Origin: Monosporascus cannonballus
Taxonomy: Eukaryota; Ascomycota; Sordariomycetes; Xylariales
Length of the DNA: 64,000 bases
Reading direction: 5' to 3'
NCBI GenBank assembly: GCA_004154925.1
Contig: QJNS01000344.1
Coordinates: 1-64,000 of the forward strand
Shown: in pieces, positions 34,779-44,306 of the stretch
Layout of the letters: each line of letters begins with the position of its first letter
How positions within the stretch are numbered: the first letter of the stretch is position 1
The notes under the pieces: generated by a model
What the model saw: the letters and a program-made list of their open reading frames with translations, nothing else
What the model was told of the DNA's origin: nothing
Database searches by the model: none
Program-made: the position numbers and the translations under genes

Positions 34779-37700
34779 ATGCTCTCTTCGGCTGGGACCG
34801 TAGTACCGTCACGGGCTTCTGGGACGGCTATGAATACAACCCTCTATTTCGACCCACTATATGATCATACCGCTTCCAGTACATCAGTTCCACGAGCCTT
34901 TAAGCAACATAAGACACTACCACATCCGAGGAAGAGGAGGGACGAACGGCTAGAGACGACAGTCACCGATACGCCATCCCGGAGTGTTGCGTCCTCTGTC
35001 GATACCGCCTCGTCTCTCAAGCATAGTCCTAGCTCACATTCTTCGGGCGCATCGACGCTAGAGTATGAAAGACCAGGCATTAGAGCTCCTGGCCCGGATC
35101 TCCCGCCAACCCCTCCGGCGCACTCTCGAGGCTCGCCCGGCAACCATTCTGTTGTTCGCTCAAGCCCGACTCGCGAAAGGAGCCCTGCGCGAACTCCGAC
35201 CAACTCATCTTCCAGGACGCCGGGAACTCCACCGAACCAGAGAAGCCCACCTACACCCGACGGAACTCCGCCCAAGGCCGAGCGTCCGTTAAAGGCCTTC
35301 CGGCCTGTACTCGCAGATCGTATACCCTCCAAGGGGACGAGTGACTCTCGTAGCGGGTCCTTCAAAACAGCACCCGAAATCCACTCTTCGTCCGAGGAAG
35401 ACGAACGATCGACCGTTAGGGCCCCACGGTATTCCGGAAGGCCGGAGTCCCAGAGCACGGTTCGGCCCGTGACTGATTCAAGGCAGAAGGGACCGCAAGA
35501 CGTGGGGTTGGGGCTGGGACTTGACTCGGGCGATTATTTGGCGCCGAGAACAAAACAAGAATTCTTTAGTTTCGACGGGGAATGGGCCTCTCCAAGTGAA
35601 GTGGAACAGGAGTGGGACAATAATCTCGATAGGAATGTGGTGGTACGGAAGCGACGTGCCCGGACAGACGCTAACGGGCGGAGGGAAGAAGTGATTGACG
35701 ACTCTGTTGTATCGCCTACTAACGCGACTAAAGCCGTGCGATCCATGGCCTTAGAAGAGCGGGCGCATGTGCATCACTCGACCAAGGAATCTGTGGACAG
35801 GACTAAACGCTGGGTAGCGCAGTCTAATCCGGAACACTCGATAGACGTAGATGCGCGCCGCTCCTCCGTCATGTCCTCCAATTCCGCGAGCTCTACTGTT
35901 GTAGAGGCTCTCCTGGTTGAGACGCAACCGCGAAGACAAAAGACGCTCCGTCACGTGAAGAAGCAAACGCGCCTGAGGGATTCCAGCTCCGAATTCTCGC
36001 CCTCGAGCTCCGCTGCTACCTCGCTTGGTCAATCCGAAATTACTAGGCGGCCAAGGGCCTCCGGAAGACTAATCAATGATCGAACAGAGAGCCAGATTTC
36101 TACTGGGACCGTCAGTTCTATTGCCAGCCACAAAGCTCGCCGCGAGGTGTGGAAGAATGGTGGAATCCCCGTGGTCGTTATTCCTGATCGGAGGGCTTCG
36201 ATGAAGCCAACCCAGTCGCCATCTCTCAGATCGGCAAATAGTCAGCGGTCGAAAAGGAGCAGTAGCCTCGGCTCGGCCCCATTACCGAGCCAGTCCAAGA
36301 CCAAGGGCGCAGCTCCTTTGTCCGATCGTCCGTCCCGTAGGTCAAGGACCGTGTCGGAGTCTGATGGATCATTTTGGGGCCACCAGCTGACCATGGACTA
36401 TCCCCCAGCCGTTCCCCTCCGGAGGTCGTCCCTCTCAGCACCTACCAGCCGAAACGGCTCCCGGGCCACCTCGCGCGCTGGGTCGTTAACTGCCGAAAGC
36501 TTGAAGGCGCACAATGCTCTGCAACAGGAACATGAAAGCCGAGAGCCGGAGCCAGAGCCGCAGATTGCTGTGCAACGAGTACCCTCCGTCGAGTACATTC
36601 GTGATCTCCCGGACCAAAACCGACTTGGGCCGGTTGCATCCGTCGAGTTGCACAGAGATTTCCCTGAGTTCAATAGGTCCCTCGTTGACCACAACGGGGA
36701 TCCCTTTTTCGGCAAACGGTTGACCACGCACAACACACCCTTTTCCCAGGCTTCCGTCGAGTCGAACGGGACACACTCGGTGGCGGATATTTCAGAAGCA
36801 ATGGCGGTGAACATCTATCCGCACCAGAACAAGTCTGTCTTGATGGTCCACCACCTGTCGAAGCACTCTGATTTTGCAAACGCCCTACAGAGAAACAGTT
36901 TGGCTCAGACGGAAGGGTCTGCGGAACCGGAGGCTACCCGAGACATACCCGAGATTACAGCCAACGGCCCAGACGGCGCTCCCGTGACACCTCCCCAGCC
37001 ACAGATGATAATGGACGACGTTGATTCACCTCTACGCAACCCACGCGCACCCCCTGAGCCTCCTGCCATCAAGTTCATCCCTGCTACTCCATCAGGCCTC
37101 ACCCCAGCTGCAGAGAAGGAAAAGATGCTCGGGAACTACTTCGAAATGGAGAAGCGACCGTCGCTCGTCCGCCGAGCTTTCAGCCTTCGTAAGAGCTCGG
37201 ATGGCTCTACCCCTCGCGCTCCTGGCTTCCTCTCTCGAACGCTCTCGTATTCTAGAAACACCCGAAAGGTCACCGCAGAAAACTCTGCCGTGGAGAAAGG
37301 CAAGGGCACAGCTGCCTCCCAGTACCCCTCAGAGGACGAGACACCGCCCGACGAGACGAAGCTGCACCCGTTCTGGCGTCCAGCTTCGCAAGTTGACGTG
37401 GACGATCGCGACGACTACATTTACGATGCCCCCCGCGAAGTCGACACTGTCTATCGCTACCCAGTGATCGACAACCGGCCGGCCCCTCCCCGACGCAGTC
37501 TGAGCTCGCGAATGAAGCGCACCTTCGCCATCCTACCCATACAGAGCGACGATCATTACACCACGGCAGAGCAGCGCAGTCCCGAACGCCGGACCATCAG
37601 GCGCTCGCCAAGCGGCCACCTCCGCGTCATGCGGTCCCGCGGCAGCTACGGCAGCCTGCGGCTGAGCAGCTCGCACTCGCGCGAGCAGGAGGACGGCCGG

Positions 37701-38051
37701 CCGTCCACGGCCCCCGACCGCCCGCAGCAACGACGCCTCCTCTTCCCGGGGGGCGTCGAGAAGAACCGGGTCGACAGCCAGGGCCGCCGCCTCTTCCCCG
37801 GCTGGCAGGACAAAGTGCAGCAGTACGGCCTCCAGAACCTGCAGCGGCGCCTCAGCGAGCACCGCCGCCAGAAGCGCACCCAGGAGCTGCGGGGGAAGAT
37901 CAGCGGACCCCGCGAGGTCCGCGACGGCGTCGGCGAGGTCATCAAGCGCAACAGCTACAAGGGTCCCTCGTACCAGGGCGGCGTCCCCGCGAGGTCGTCG
38001 GCGAACGGCGCCTTTGAGAATGCGGTGAAGCATAATGGCCTTGTGCATTGA
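34779..38051 (+). CDS. Large Ser/Arg/Pro-rich protein, unknown function
   Basis: One uninterrupted frame of 1,090 codons, clearly coding. The Met at 34779 is preferred (MLSSAGTVVPSRASG); an in-frame Met 16 codons upstream adds a segment unlike the rest. Composition is that of an intrinsically disordered, heavily phosphorylated fungal protein: Ser/Pro/Arg-rich, with many SP, TP and RxxS sites. Islands look more conserved: YFDPLYDHTASSTSVPRAFK near the start, EFFSFDGEWASPSEVEQEWD in the middle, KMLGNYFEMEKRPSLVRRAF, and a basic C-terminal block (RLFPGWQDKVQQYGLQNLQR...LSEHRRQKRTQELRGKI) that could form a helix or short coiled coil. No signal peptide, membrane span, zinc site or enzyme motif is visible. 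I do not recognise the family. Codon use becomes GC-rich towards the 3' end. Confidence 0.85.
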   Translation: MLSSAGTVVPSRASGTAMNTTLYFDPLYDHTASSTSVPRAFKQHKTLPHPRKRRDERLETTVTDTPSRSVASSVDTASSLKHSPSSHSSGASTLEYERPGIRAPGPDLPPTPPAHSRGSPGNHSVVRSSPTRERSPARTPTNSSSRTPGTPPNQRSPPTPDGTPPKAERPLKAFRPVLADRIPSKGTSDSRSGSFKTAPEIHSSSEEDERSTVRAPRYSGRPESQSTVRPVTDSRQKGPQDVGLGLGLDSGDYLAPRTKQEFFSFDGEWASPSEVEQEWDNNLDRNVVVRKRRARTDANGRREEVIDDSVVSPTNATKAVRSMALEERAHVHHSTKESVDRTKRWVAQSNPEHSIDVDARRSSVMSSNSASSTVVEALLVETQPRRQKTLRHVKKQTRLRDSSSEFSPSSSAATSLGQSEITRRPRASGRLINDRTESQISTGTVSSIASHKARREVWKNGGIPVVVIPDRRASMKPTQSPSLRSANSQRSKRSSSLGSAPLPSQSKTKGAAPLSDRPSRRSRTVSESDGSFWGHQLTMDYPPAVPLRRSSLSAPTSRNGSRATSRAGSLTAESLKAHNALQQEHESREPEPEPQIAVQRVPSVEYIRDLPDQNRLGPVASVELHRDFPEFNRSLVDHNGDPFFGKRLTTHNTPFSQASVESNGTHSVADISEAMAVNIYPHQNKSVLMVHHLSKHSDFANALQRNSLAQTEGSAEPEATRDIPEITANGPDGAPVTPPQPQMIMDDVDSPLRNPRAPPEPPAIKFIPATPSGLTPAAEKEKMLGNYFEMEKRPSLVRRAFSLRKSSDGSTPRAPGFLSRTLSYSRNTRKVTAENSAVEKGKGTAASQYPSEDETPPDETKLHPFWRPASQVDVDDRDDYIYDAPREVDTVYRYPVIDNRPAPPRRSLSSRMKRTFAILPIQSDDHYTTAEQRSPERRTIRRSPSGHLRVMRSRGSYGSLRLSSSHSREQEDGRPSTAPDRPQQRRLLFPGGVEKNRVDSQGRRLFPGWQDKVQQYGLQNLQRRLSEHRRQKRTQELRGKISGPREVRDGVGEVIKRNSYKGPSYQGGVPARSSANGAFENAVKHNGLVH

Positions 38052-38245
38052 GTGGTGACTGTTCTCTCCGTACAAAATTGACAAGATGGCCATTAAGCGA
38101 GGAATATGGCTCCGGGATTCGCGTCCGCATAACTTCAGCTGCGCTGAAGATAAACACACTCGTCTGGTCTGACTCTTGCGGTTGAGTCGGCAGGGCGGTA
38201 GATAAGGTGGAGGATTACGATAACAGGGTGGTTTGAGACGTAGGA

Positions 38246-38260
38246 GATGATGATGATAAC

Positions 38261-38292
<32 letters not shown>

Positions 38293-38298
38293 TGACGC
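38246..38298. repeat. GATGAC-type repeat
   Basis: Tandem GATGAT/GACGAT units downstream of the Ser-rich gene. Confidence 0.85.
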
Positions 38299-39835
38299 GT
38301 ATGAGTATTTTGTACCTTGTTTTGTTTTCTGTTCCCATTCTACACCGGTGTTGAGTGGCCGGGCAACTACGGAAAGGAGGAAGGGAGGGGCGTGTATGTA
38401 TGTGTGTCTGCGATCTTGACTAGAGGTTATTGTATGGACGGACGGATGACTGACACGATTTTGGCACGCCAACGGGGATTGATACGAAACAACGGGGGAA
38501 ATTCTTTGCATTTTGGCGTATGAACTTACGGAGTTGCTTGCTATGGGGATACTCACCTACCTACCTACCCACCTACTACCCACCTATCGAATCCTCTATA
38601 GAGATGAAAATTTCACGGTGCTATCCAATCCCCAGTACCATTATTATTCCGAATGTTTCCGAAATGCCCGCTGGGTTCCTCGACTCCTGCCTGGGGATGT
38701 GTCTGTTCATCTGTAGCGGTTGATCCCCGTTCACTCACACCTCGTTGCGTCTTAAGACTCGACGAACGGCGTCGGGGGGTGGCCCGGCTGCCACGTACAT
38801 CCAGCCAGCCAGCGATATCAGGGACCTACGTATGATGTTACCTGCATGCCAACTTAGCGTTACCTGCTTAGGCACAGGAGCGCAAAAAGACAACACGGCC
38901 GGCTTGATGCAATATCGTCCGCTACCCGGCCGTACCTCCCGTCTGTCTATCATCAGCGTGCGCCGAAAGCCACCGCCGGCCGGCCTGCGCAAAAGCGCCT
39001 GTCGGTGGGTCGGTAGGTAAGTGGTTGAGCGGCTCGCTCGTCTATCGCACCTATGCGAGACCGTGACATCCACAGCCCCCGCACGCAAGTAAGTATCCGT
39101 CGACGACATCACGCGTGTTAGCTATCCCGGGCTCGCCGTGCCTGCTGTCCGTATGTACAGCGGTCATTTGAATTGGCGTGGTAGTCTTGGTGTTTGGATA
39201 AGTGTAGCCTGCTGATGAAGACGGGATACGGCGCGCCTTTTCCATTTTTGCCGATACTAATGCCTATCCAACATACTTTTACGGAAACGCACGTCTCACT
39301 GGGGATGCCACGCCCGTACTACGTATTTCGCTTAGCCGCTCGACACTCTATCAGTCGGCAAAGCGTCATATCCAGCTTCTCGTCATGTTTCCGGGCCCTG
39401 TGCTGTTCGGACTTCACTTTGCATGTCACCCATAGCCGATCTAAATATACACTCCAGCCTCTTAAGCACACTTCTCCCTTCTAAGGCCTGGATAAGCATC
39501 ATCACGAAAACCTTTGCTTCTCGTTCGACAATGACGTCTTATGTAGTTACAAGTTCTACAGCAATGGTATTATTCTGGCCCCAGAAAAAAAAGCCCAACA
39601 AACTAAAATAATCCAACCGGAACGCCAGTAACCCTCTTTTCGTAGGTGCGTGTTTATAAGTGTAACCCCTGAACGCCTTGCCGGCGAGGAAAGGCACTCG
39701 AAGGAACGTCTCGGGCGGCGGCGGGAAGACTTGAAAGTGTGGCAGCTTTCGGAGTAGACTAAGTCTGACTGAGTCCGGGCGAGGTTCCAGGCCTTGGGTG
39801 GTGGCAGATAGCATATGGTAGCCAAACCAACCAAT

Positions 39836-39859
39836 CAGCAGCAGCAGCAGCAGCAGCAG
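39836..39859. repeat. CAG trinucleotide repeat, eight copies
   Basis: Perfect (CAG)8 in the region downstream of U1-C. Confidence 0.9.
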
Positions 39860-40018
39860 CGCTTCGGAGGAGTAGTCCTCGCTGATGGCGCTCCCGCCTG
39901 ACCGGCTTGATAGGCTCTAGATCCGGATCGTCACCTTCCGCACCGCGCTTCCTCTTATCACCGCTGCCGCCACCTCCACCGCCATCTCCTTGCATATTCT
40001 GCTCCTGCCCTGTCCCCG

Positions 40019-40136
40019 TCCCTGGGCGGACTGCCCTCTGCCCTCGTCACTACCACCACCGCCGTCGATTCTATCGTCCCTGGGCAGACTGACCCCTGCC
40101 ATCGCCCTCCTCGCCACTGTCGCGTCGATTCTATCG
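40019..40136. repeat. Imperfect 58/60-bp tandem duplication at the 3' end of U1-C
   Basis: Two units (40019-40076 and 40077-40136) each start TCCCTGGGC and end CGTCGATTCTATCG. The shared 17-mer CGTCGATTCTATCGTCC recurs exactly 60 bp apart (40063 and 40123). The right-hand unit contains the U1-C stop codon. Confidence 0.8.
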
Positions 40137-40956
40137 TCCGGGCGGAGGCGCGAAGCCACCAGCAGCACCAGGAGGCGACGGACCGGTGGGAAAGCCAGCA
40201 GGCGGCGCGCCCGGCATGCCAGGGAAAGAAGGAAATGGCGGCGCGCCCGGGGCGCCCGGCGGGGGGAACGGCATGCCGGCGGGTGGCGGGAAGGGCAGAC
40301 CGCCTGGCGGTGGCAGGCCGCCCGGTCCCGGTGGGAAGGGTGGCGGTGGGAGGCCGCCTCTACCCGCTTGGCCCGGAGGTGCTGCATAGGGAGGAAAAGA
40401 AGGTGTTAGCAGACCGACCGCGTCGCGTCGCTGCTGGGGCTATAGATTAGGGAGCGGAGATCTATGTACTTACGAGGCATCCCTGCGGGGAAACCGCCCG
40501 GCGGCGGCGCGCCAGGCATGCCGGGGAAGGGCGGCGGGGGCATGCCAGCGGGAAAGCTGAAGGGAGGCGGCGGGGGGAAGGCGCCACCTGGACCGCCGGG
40601 GGGACCGCCAGCGACGCCGGCGCCGGGCGGCGGGAGGTGGTGCAGGTGAGGAGGCGGGCCGATGTTCTGTGGCTGGTTCTGGGGCAGCATGGGGTTGGCG
40701 TGGGCCTGGCCCTCGGCGGCGTAGGAAGAGGTGATGCTGTCGATAACAGACTGGGCCTTCTCGTGTCCGATCTGCTGATAGTAATCGACGACGTTTCGCA
40801 GGTGGTTGCGGCCGCTGTTGTGGGCCTTGCGCACGCTCATCGAGTCGTGCGTCAGGTACACGTCGCAGTAGTCGCAGAAGACTGGGAGACGGACATATGA
40901 GTATTGCCATTCGAAACAGGAATGGGCGCGTGAGATCGAGACTTACACTTCGGCAT
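40131..40956 (-). CDS. YHC1: U1 snRNP protein C (U1-C)
   Basis: Exons 40956-40947, 40881-40474 and 40381-40131 join in phase (donors GTAAGT, acceptors CAG) to 222 residues. The protein begins [21 protein letters not shown]. Its C2H2-type finger, C-x2-C followed by two His in KAHNSGRNH, is the diagnostic U1-C fold. The helix [22 protein letters not shown] follows. The remainder is a long Pro/Gly/Met-rich tail, as in all U1-C proteins. Family role: binds the U1 snRNA/U1-70K core in the nucleus and stabilises pairing with the 5' splice site. The first exon codes only three residues plus one base, an arrangement easily missed by gene finders. The gene is divergent from ERV25 with 536 bp between the starts. 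Confidence 0.95.
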
Positions 40957-41492
40957 CTCGACTGCGCGCCGTCTTTCTCTATCGCTACTTGTATGGGGTG
41001 GGAAGGAGGGTGCTAGAGAACAGGACAGCGGAGTGATGGCGGTCGATGTCGTCCTCCTAAGATGTTTGCGGACAAGAAGATGAAATTCCCAGCTCCGGAG
41101 CTCTTACAAAGAAACCGGGGGACTGGACGGGATGCGCTAAGATAAGTAAGTACGAGTACGTACCTATCAAGACTGATACCTACTAGGCGCATATATGTAT
41201 CTACCGGGTTATCTGCACAGACCACATGCATCGGAGCTGTGGCATGCAAGGCGCCACACCCGATTGGCTACACATTCTGCGAGCAAGAACACGTATCGAG
41301 AAGGCACGATTGATACTGTAAAGCTGGCCTGGCCCTTCTCCCTGCGAAGCCATTACGCCCGATACTTATACCCATAGGCAGTACTGCAGACCTACGATAT
41401 CCGGTCCGTCAGCCAAGGGAGATTGACGTAGAACACGGACATAACCTCTCCTTTCCCCCGACGACCGCCTCAGCCGAATATCCCCCCTCACA
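40957..41492. promoter_or_regulatory. Divergent promoter of U1-C and ERV25
   Basis: 536 bp between two start codons on opposite strands. An AGATAAG motif and GTACGTAC-like short palindromes lie near 41137-41165. No further site can be supported. Confidence 0.4.
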
Positions 41493-42300
41493 ATGGCTCT
41501 ACCTCGAGCATTGCTGCAGTACATCTGCGGCATCGTGCTCCTGGTCACGTCCATCAACGCCCTGAAATTCGACCTAGCAGCCGATGGAAGGCAACGGTGT
41601 ATACGGAACTTCGTGGCGAGGGATACGCTCGTCGTCGTCACGGCCATCGTGAGCGGGAACAAGGGCGACGGCCAGACGGTCAACATGCTCGTACGCAGCT
41701 CCTCCCGATGAAGACGCTGCCTGGCGTTAGAGTATCCTGGCTGATCTGCGAGCATACGTACAGATCCGTGATGCCGTCGGCAACGAGTACGGCCGTCCCA
41801 AGGATGTCGCCGGCGAGACGAGGGTAGTCTTCACGTCCCACGCCGACGCCGCTTTCGACGTGTGCTTCGAGAACCTCCTGACGGGCGGTATGCTTCCCCT
41901 CCACAGTTCAAGAGCGGGCGTGCCTACGCATGCGGCCCCATCGAAGGAATATAGCTGACATGAAAACCTCCCGCCCGCTCCAGGCCGCGGAAACCCGTAC
42001 CGCCACATCGAGCTCGACGTGGACATCGGCGCCGACGCCAAGGACTGGTCGGCCATCCAGGCGACGGAGAAGCTGAAGCCGGTGGAGATGGAGATGCGCC
42101 GCATCGAGGAGATGATCGGCGAGATTGTCGGCGAGATGGACTACCTGCGCCAGCGGGAGCAGAAGCTGCGCGACACCAACGAGAGCACCAACACGCGCGT
42201 CAAGTGGTTCGGCATCAGCACGACGCTGCTGCTCATCGCGCTGTGGGGCTGGCAGATTATGTACCTGCGAGCCTACTTCAGATCGAAGCATCTGATCTAG
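41493..42300 (+). CDS. ERV25: p24-family cargo receptor Erv25
   Basis: Exons 41493-41690, 41764-41887 and 41984-42300 (branch GCTGAC before the last acceptor) give 212 residues, the usual p24 length. A signal peptide ([23 protein letters not shown]) leads into the lumenal GOLD domain: [63 protein letters not shown], with the conserved cysteine pair. The membrane-proximal coiled coil ([37 protein letters not shown]) and the final helix ([19 protein letters not shown]) are typical. The short tail ends FRSKHLI. Family role: with Emp24 and partners it packs cargo, including GPI-anchored proteins, into COPII vesicles between ER and Golgi. The exon 1/2 junction yields VNMLIRDAVG, about one residue shorter than expected for the family. 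Confidence 0.93.
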
Positions 42301-43251
42301 AGCTTGGGGATGACTGCGGATGTGTGTTCGGGACATAGAATCATCAGATTTACGTCTATGTGCGCATCTAGGCGCTAGGTCCGTGGTCTAGGAGGAGATA
42401 ATGCCCCCCCGGGACGGACGCACGCACGCACGCACGCTCGGTCCCCCAAGGGCGTATGAGTGAAGGGCATATGAGTAAAGGAGGGCGTACGAGTGAGGGA
42501 GGGCAATATGAAACTCTTGCACGGAGAGGAATGCTCTAATGCGTGTACGTGTAGTCTGTACAGGGACTTTTCTCTATTTGCTACGGCGTCTAGCGAAAAC
42601 TCGAAAAACGGGAATGAGGGGACTGCTTTGGGTGTCATTACTCCGGCTAACAAGTGATCTTAATTAATATCACTTATATAAGTGCGTATTATATTACTGC
42701 CCAAACGGCACCCGGCGGAACATTCTGCTTTGTAGCATTTGATAGGAATGAAAATCGAATGCTTGCGATTGGATGGAGCGTCGCTTACCCTGTCCCGTCT
42801 TTGCAATGCCGGCAGACCGGAGCTAAACCGAGGGAGCTGCGCGGGTGAAAGTGCCAGGGGTCGGAGGAGCTCGGCATCCACCTTTCCCGGCCCTTTTCCC
42901 GACCCTTTTCCGGCCCTTTTCCCGACCCTTTTCCGGCCCTTTTCCCGACCCTTTTCCGGGGCCATTTATTTTCTTAGAGCTCCAGACTGCCACTATGGTC
43001 GGTAAGTTTCCACCTTTGAGCATCTTTTTCGGCTGGAATGGCATCCGTCTACGTCAGTGACTTCATATATACCTACGTAGAGTCCGACGGCAAATTCAAA
43101 ACACCACCTACTATTGCTCAATTGATTACATTATCAATTGGGGCGACCGAGCAGCGAGGAGCTGAGGACATACATAGCTTACGTAGTACACGCTGCAGAG
43201 ACACACACAAGCACACATAAAGCAGCACGAACACGCCAGCGTACCTACACA
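42301..43251. other. Intergenic region with 23-bp tandem repeats
   Basis: Between two plus-strand genes. It contains a (CGCA)-type run near 42417-42436 and a three-copy 23-bp repeat. The open frames across the repeat (both strands) are low-complexity shadows. Confidence 0.5.
42888..42956. repeat. 23-bp tandem repeat, three perfect copies
   Basis: Units at 42888, 42911 and 42934, each with two CCCTTTTCC half-units differing by one C. A partial copy follows. It lies about 300 bp upstream of SDH5. Confidence 0.9.
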
Positions 43252-44306
43252 ATGGCATCATCAGCCCCACGCAGCATCCTGCGCCCTGCGGCACGGCTGG
43301 CTCTACCCCACGCGCACATACCACGGCGCAGCGCCGGGATCCGCGCGCTCGCGACGACACCCGCGCTCCGGGTTCGGGAACCGCCGGCGGCACCACCGGG
43401 GGGCGGCGGCGAGGCGGGCATGGGCGTGGGCGAGCTCGAGGGCGCCAAGTTCCGCGTCGAGCCGCTGCGGCGGGTCGGCGAGGACGACAAGACCATGCGG
43501 GCGCGGCTGACCTGTACGTTTTCCGCCCGCCCATCTCCGTTTCCCTCCTCTTGACAGCGCGGGAGAGGGGGCTCCCGTAGCTGGCCGGCGAAGCTAAGCT
43601 AGGCTAACGGCCCCGCCAACGAAATGCAGACCAGAGCCGCAAGCGCGGCACCCTCGAGTCGGACCTCCTGCTCTCGACCTTCGCCGACGCCTACCTGCCG
43701 ACCATGGTGCGCGAGCAGATGGCCCAGTACGACCTGTTCCTCGACGAGAACGACTGGGACATCTACTACTGGGCCACGCAGGAGCCGCCTTCTCCTTCCG
43801 GATCCCCTGGCAGCGCAACAACCACCACCACTACTACTTCTTCTGCTACCACCGCGGACACGGCGGCGGCGGCGGCGGCGGCGAAGGGCGCAACGACCAG
43901 CGTCGACGCCCGCGACTCCAGCGACGCCGGCTACGGCAGCGGCGCTGAGGCGGCCCTCGCGGAAGAGGCCTCGGGGCCTACTGCCGCAGCCGCTGCCGCC
44001 ACGACGAGCACGGGGGGCATCGAGCACACGGGAGATTCCGGTGCCGACAAGGAAGCTCCCATCACCTCCAGCTCCTCCTCCACCGACGCCGACGCCGCGT
44101 CGGCGACGGAGCCCTACCGCGAGCAGGGCGAGGGTGGGTCGATCGAGTGGGCGCAGACGGTGGGCACCTTCAAGCCGGCGTACCGGCCCGTGCCGGCGCG
44201 GTGGCGCGACAGCGAGGTGCTGCGGCTGCTGCGCGAGCACGTCAGGAAGCGGGCGGCGCAGCGCGGCGGCATGGCCTTCATGCCCGAGCTCAGGCACCAA
44301 GATTAG
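43252..44306 (+). CDS. SDH5: Succinate dehydrogenase assembly factor 2 (Sdh5/SDHAF2)
   Basis: Exons 43252-43513 and 43630-44306 (donor GTACGT, acceptor GCAG) give about 312 residues. The Arg/Ala/Ser-rich N-terminus ([20 protein letters not shown]) is a mitochondrial presequence. The core has the SDHAF2 signature: [20 protein letters not shown], then [18 protein letters not shown]. In the family this factor promotes covalent FAD attachment to the flavoprotein subunit of complex II in the matrix. The C-terminal conserved part is [20 protein letters not shown]...[11 protein letters not shown]. Between these two parts sits an insertion of about 118 residues rich in Ala, Thr and Ser (43785-44140), much longer than in yeast or human Sdh5. 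It makes the protein roughly twice the usual size. Confidence 0.92.

Larger units (their letters stand above)
38052..40130. other. Convergent intergenic region with simple repeats
   Basis: About 2 kb between the Ser-rich gene (plus) and U1-C (minus). It holds a GAT/GAC repeat (38246-38298), eight CAG units (39836-39859) and an imperfect 58/60-bp tandem duplication that runs into the U1-C stop (40019-40136). A minus frame at 39759-39995 starts MQGDGGGGGGSGDKRKRG but has no supporting context. Confidence 0.5.

Noticed and set aside
39759..39995. Gly-rich minus frame after U1-C (MQGDGGGGGGSG...)
   Set aside because: Low-complexity and repeat-derived; it ends in the CAG repeat and has no independent support.
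42660..43060. Lys/Gly-rich and Pro/Phe-rich frames across the 23-bp repeat
   Set aside because: They are translations of a non-coding tandem repeat.
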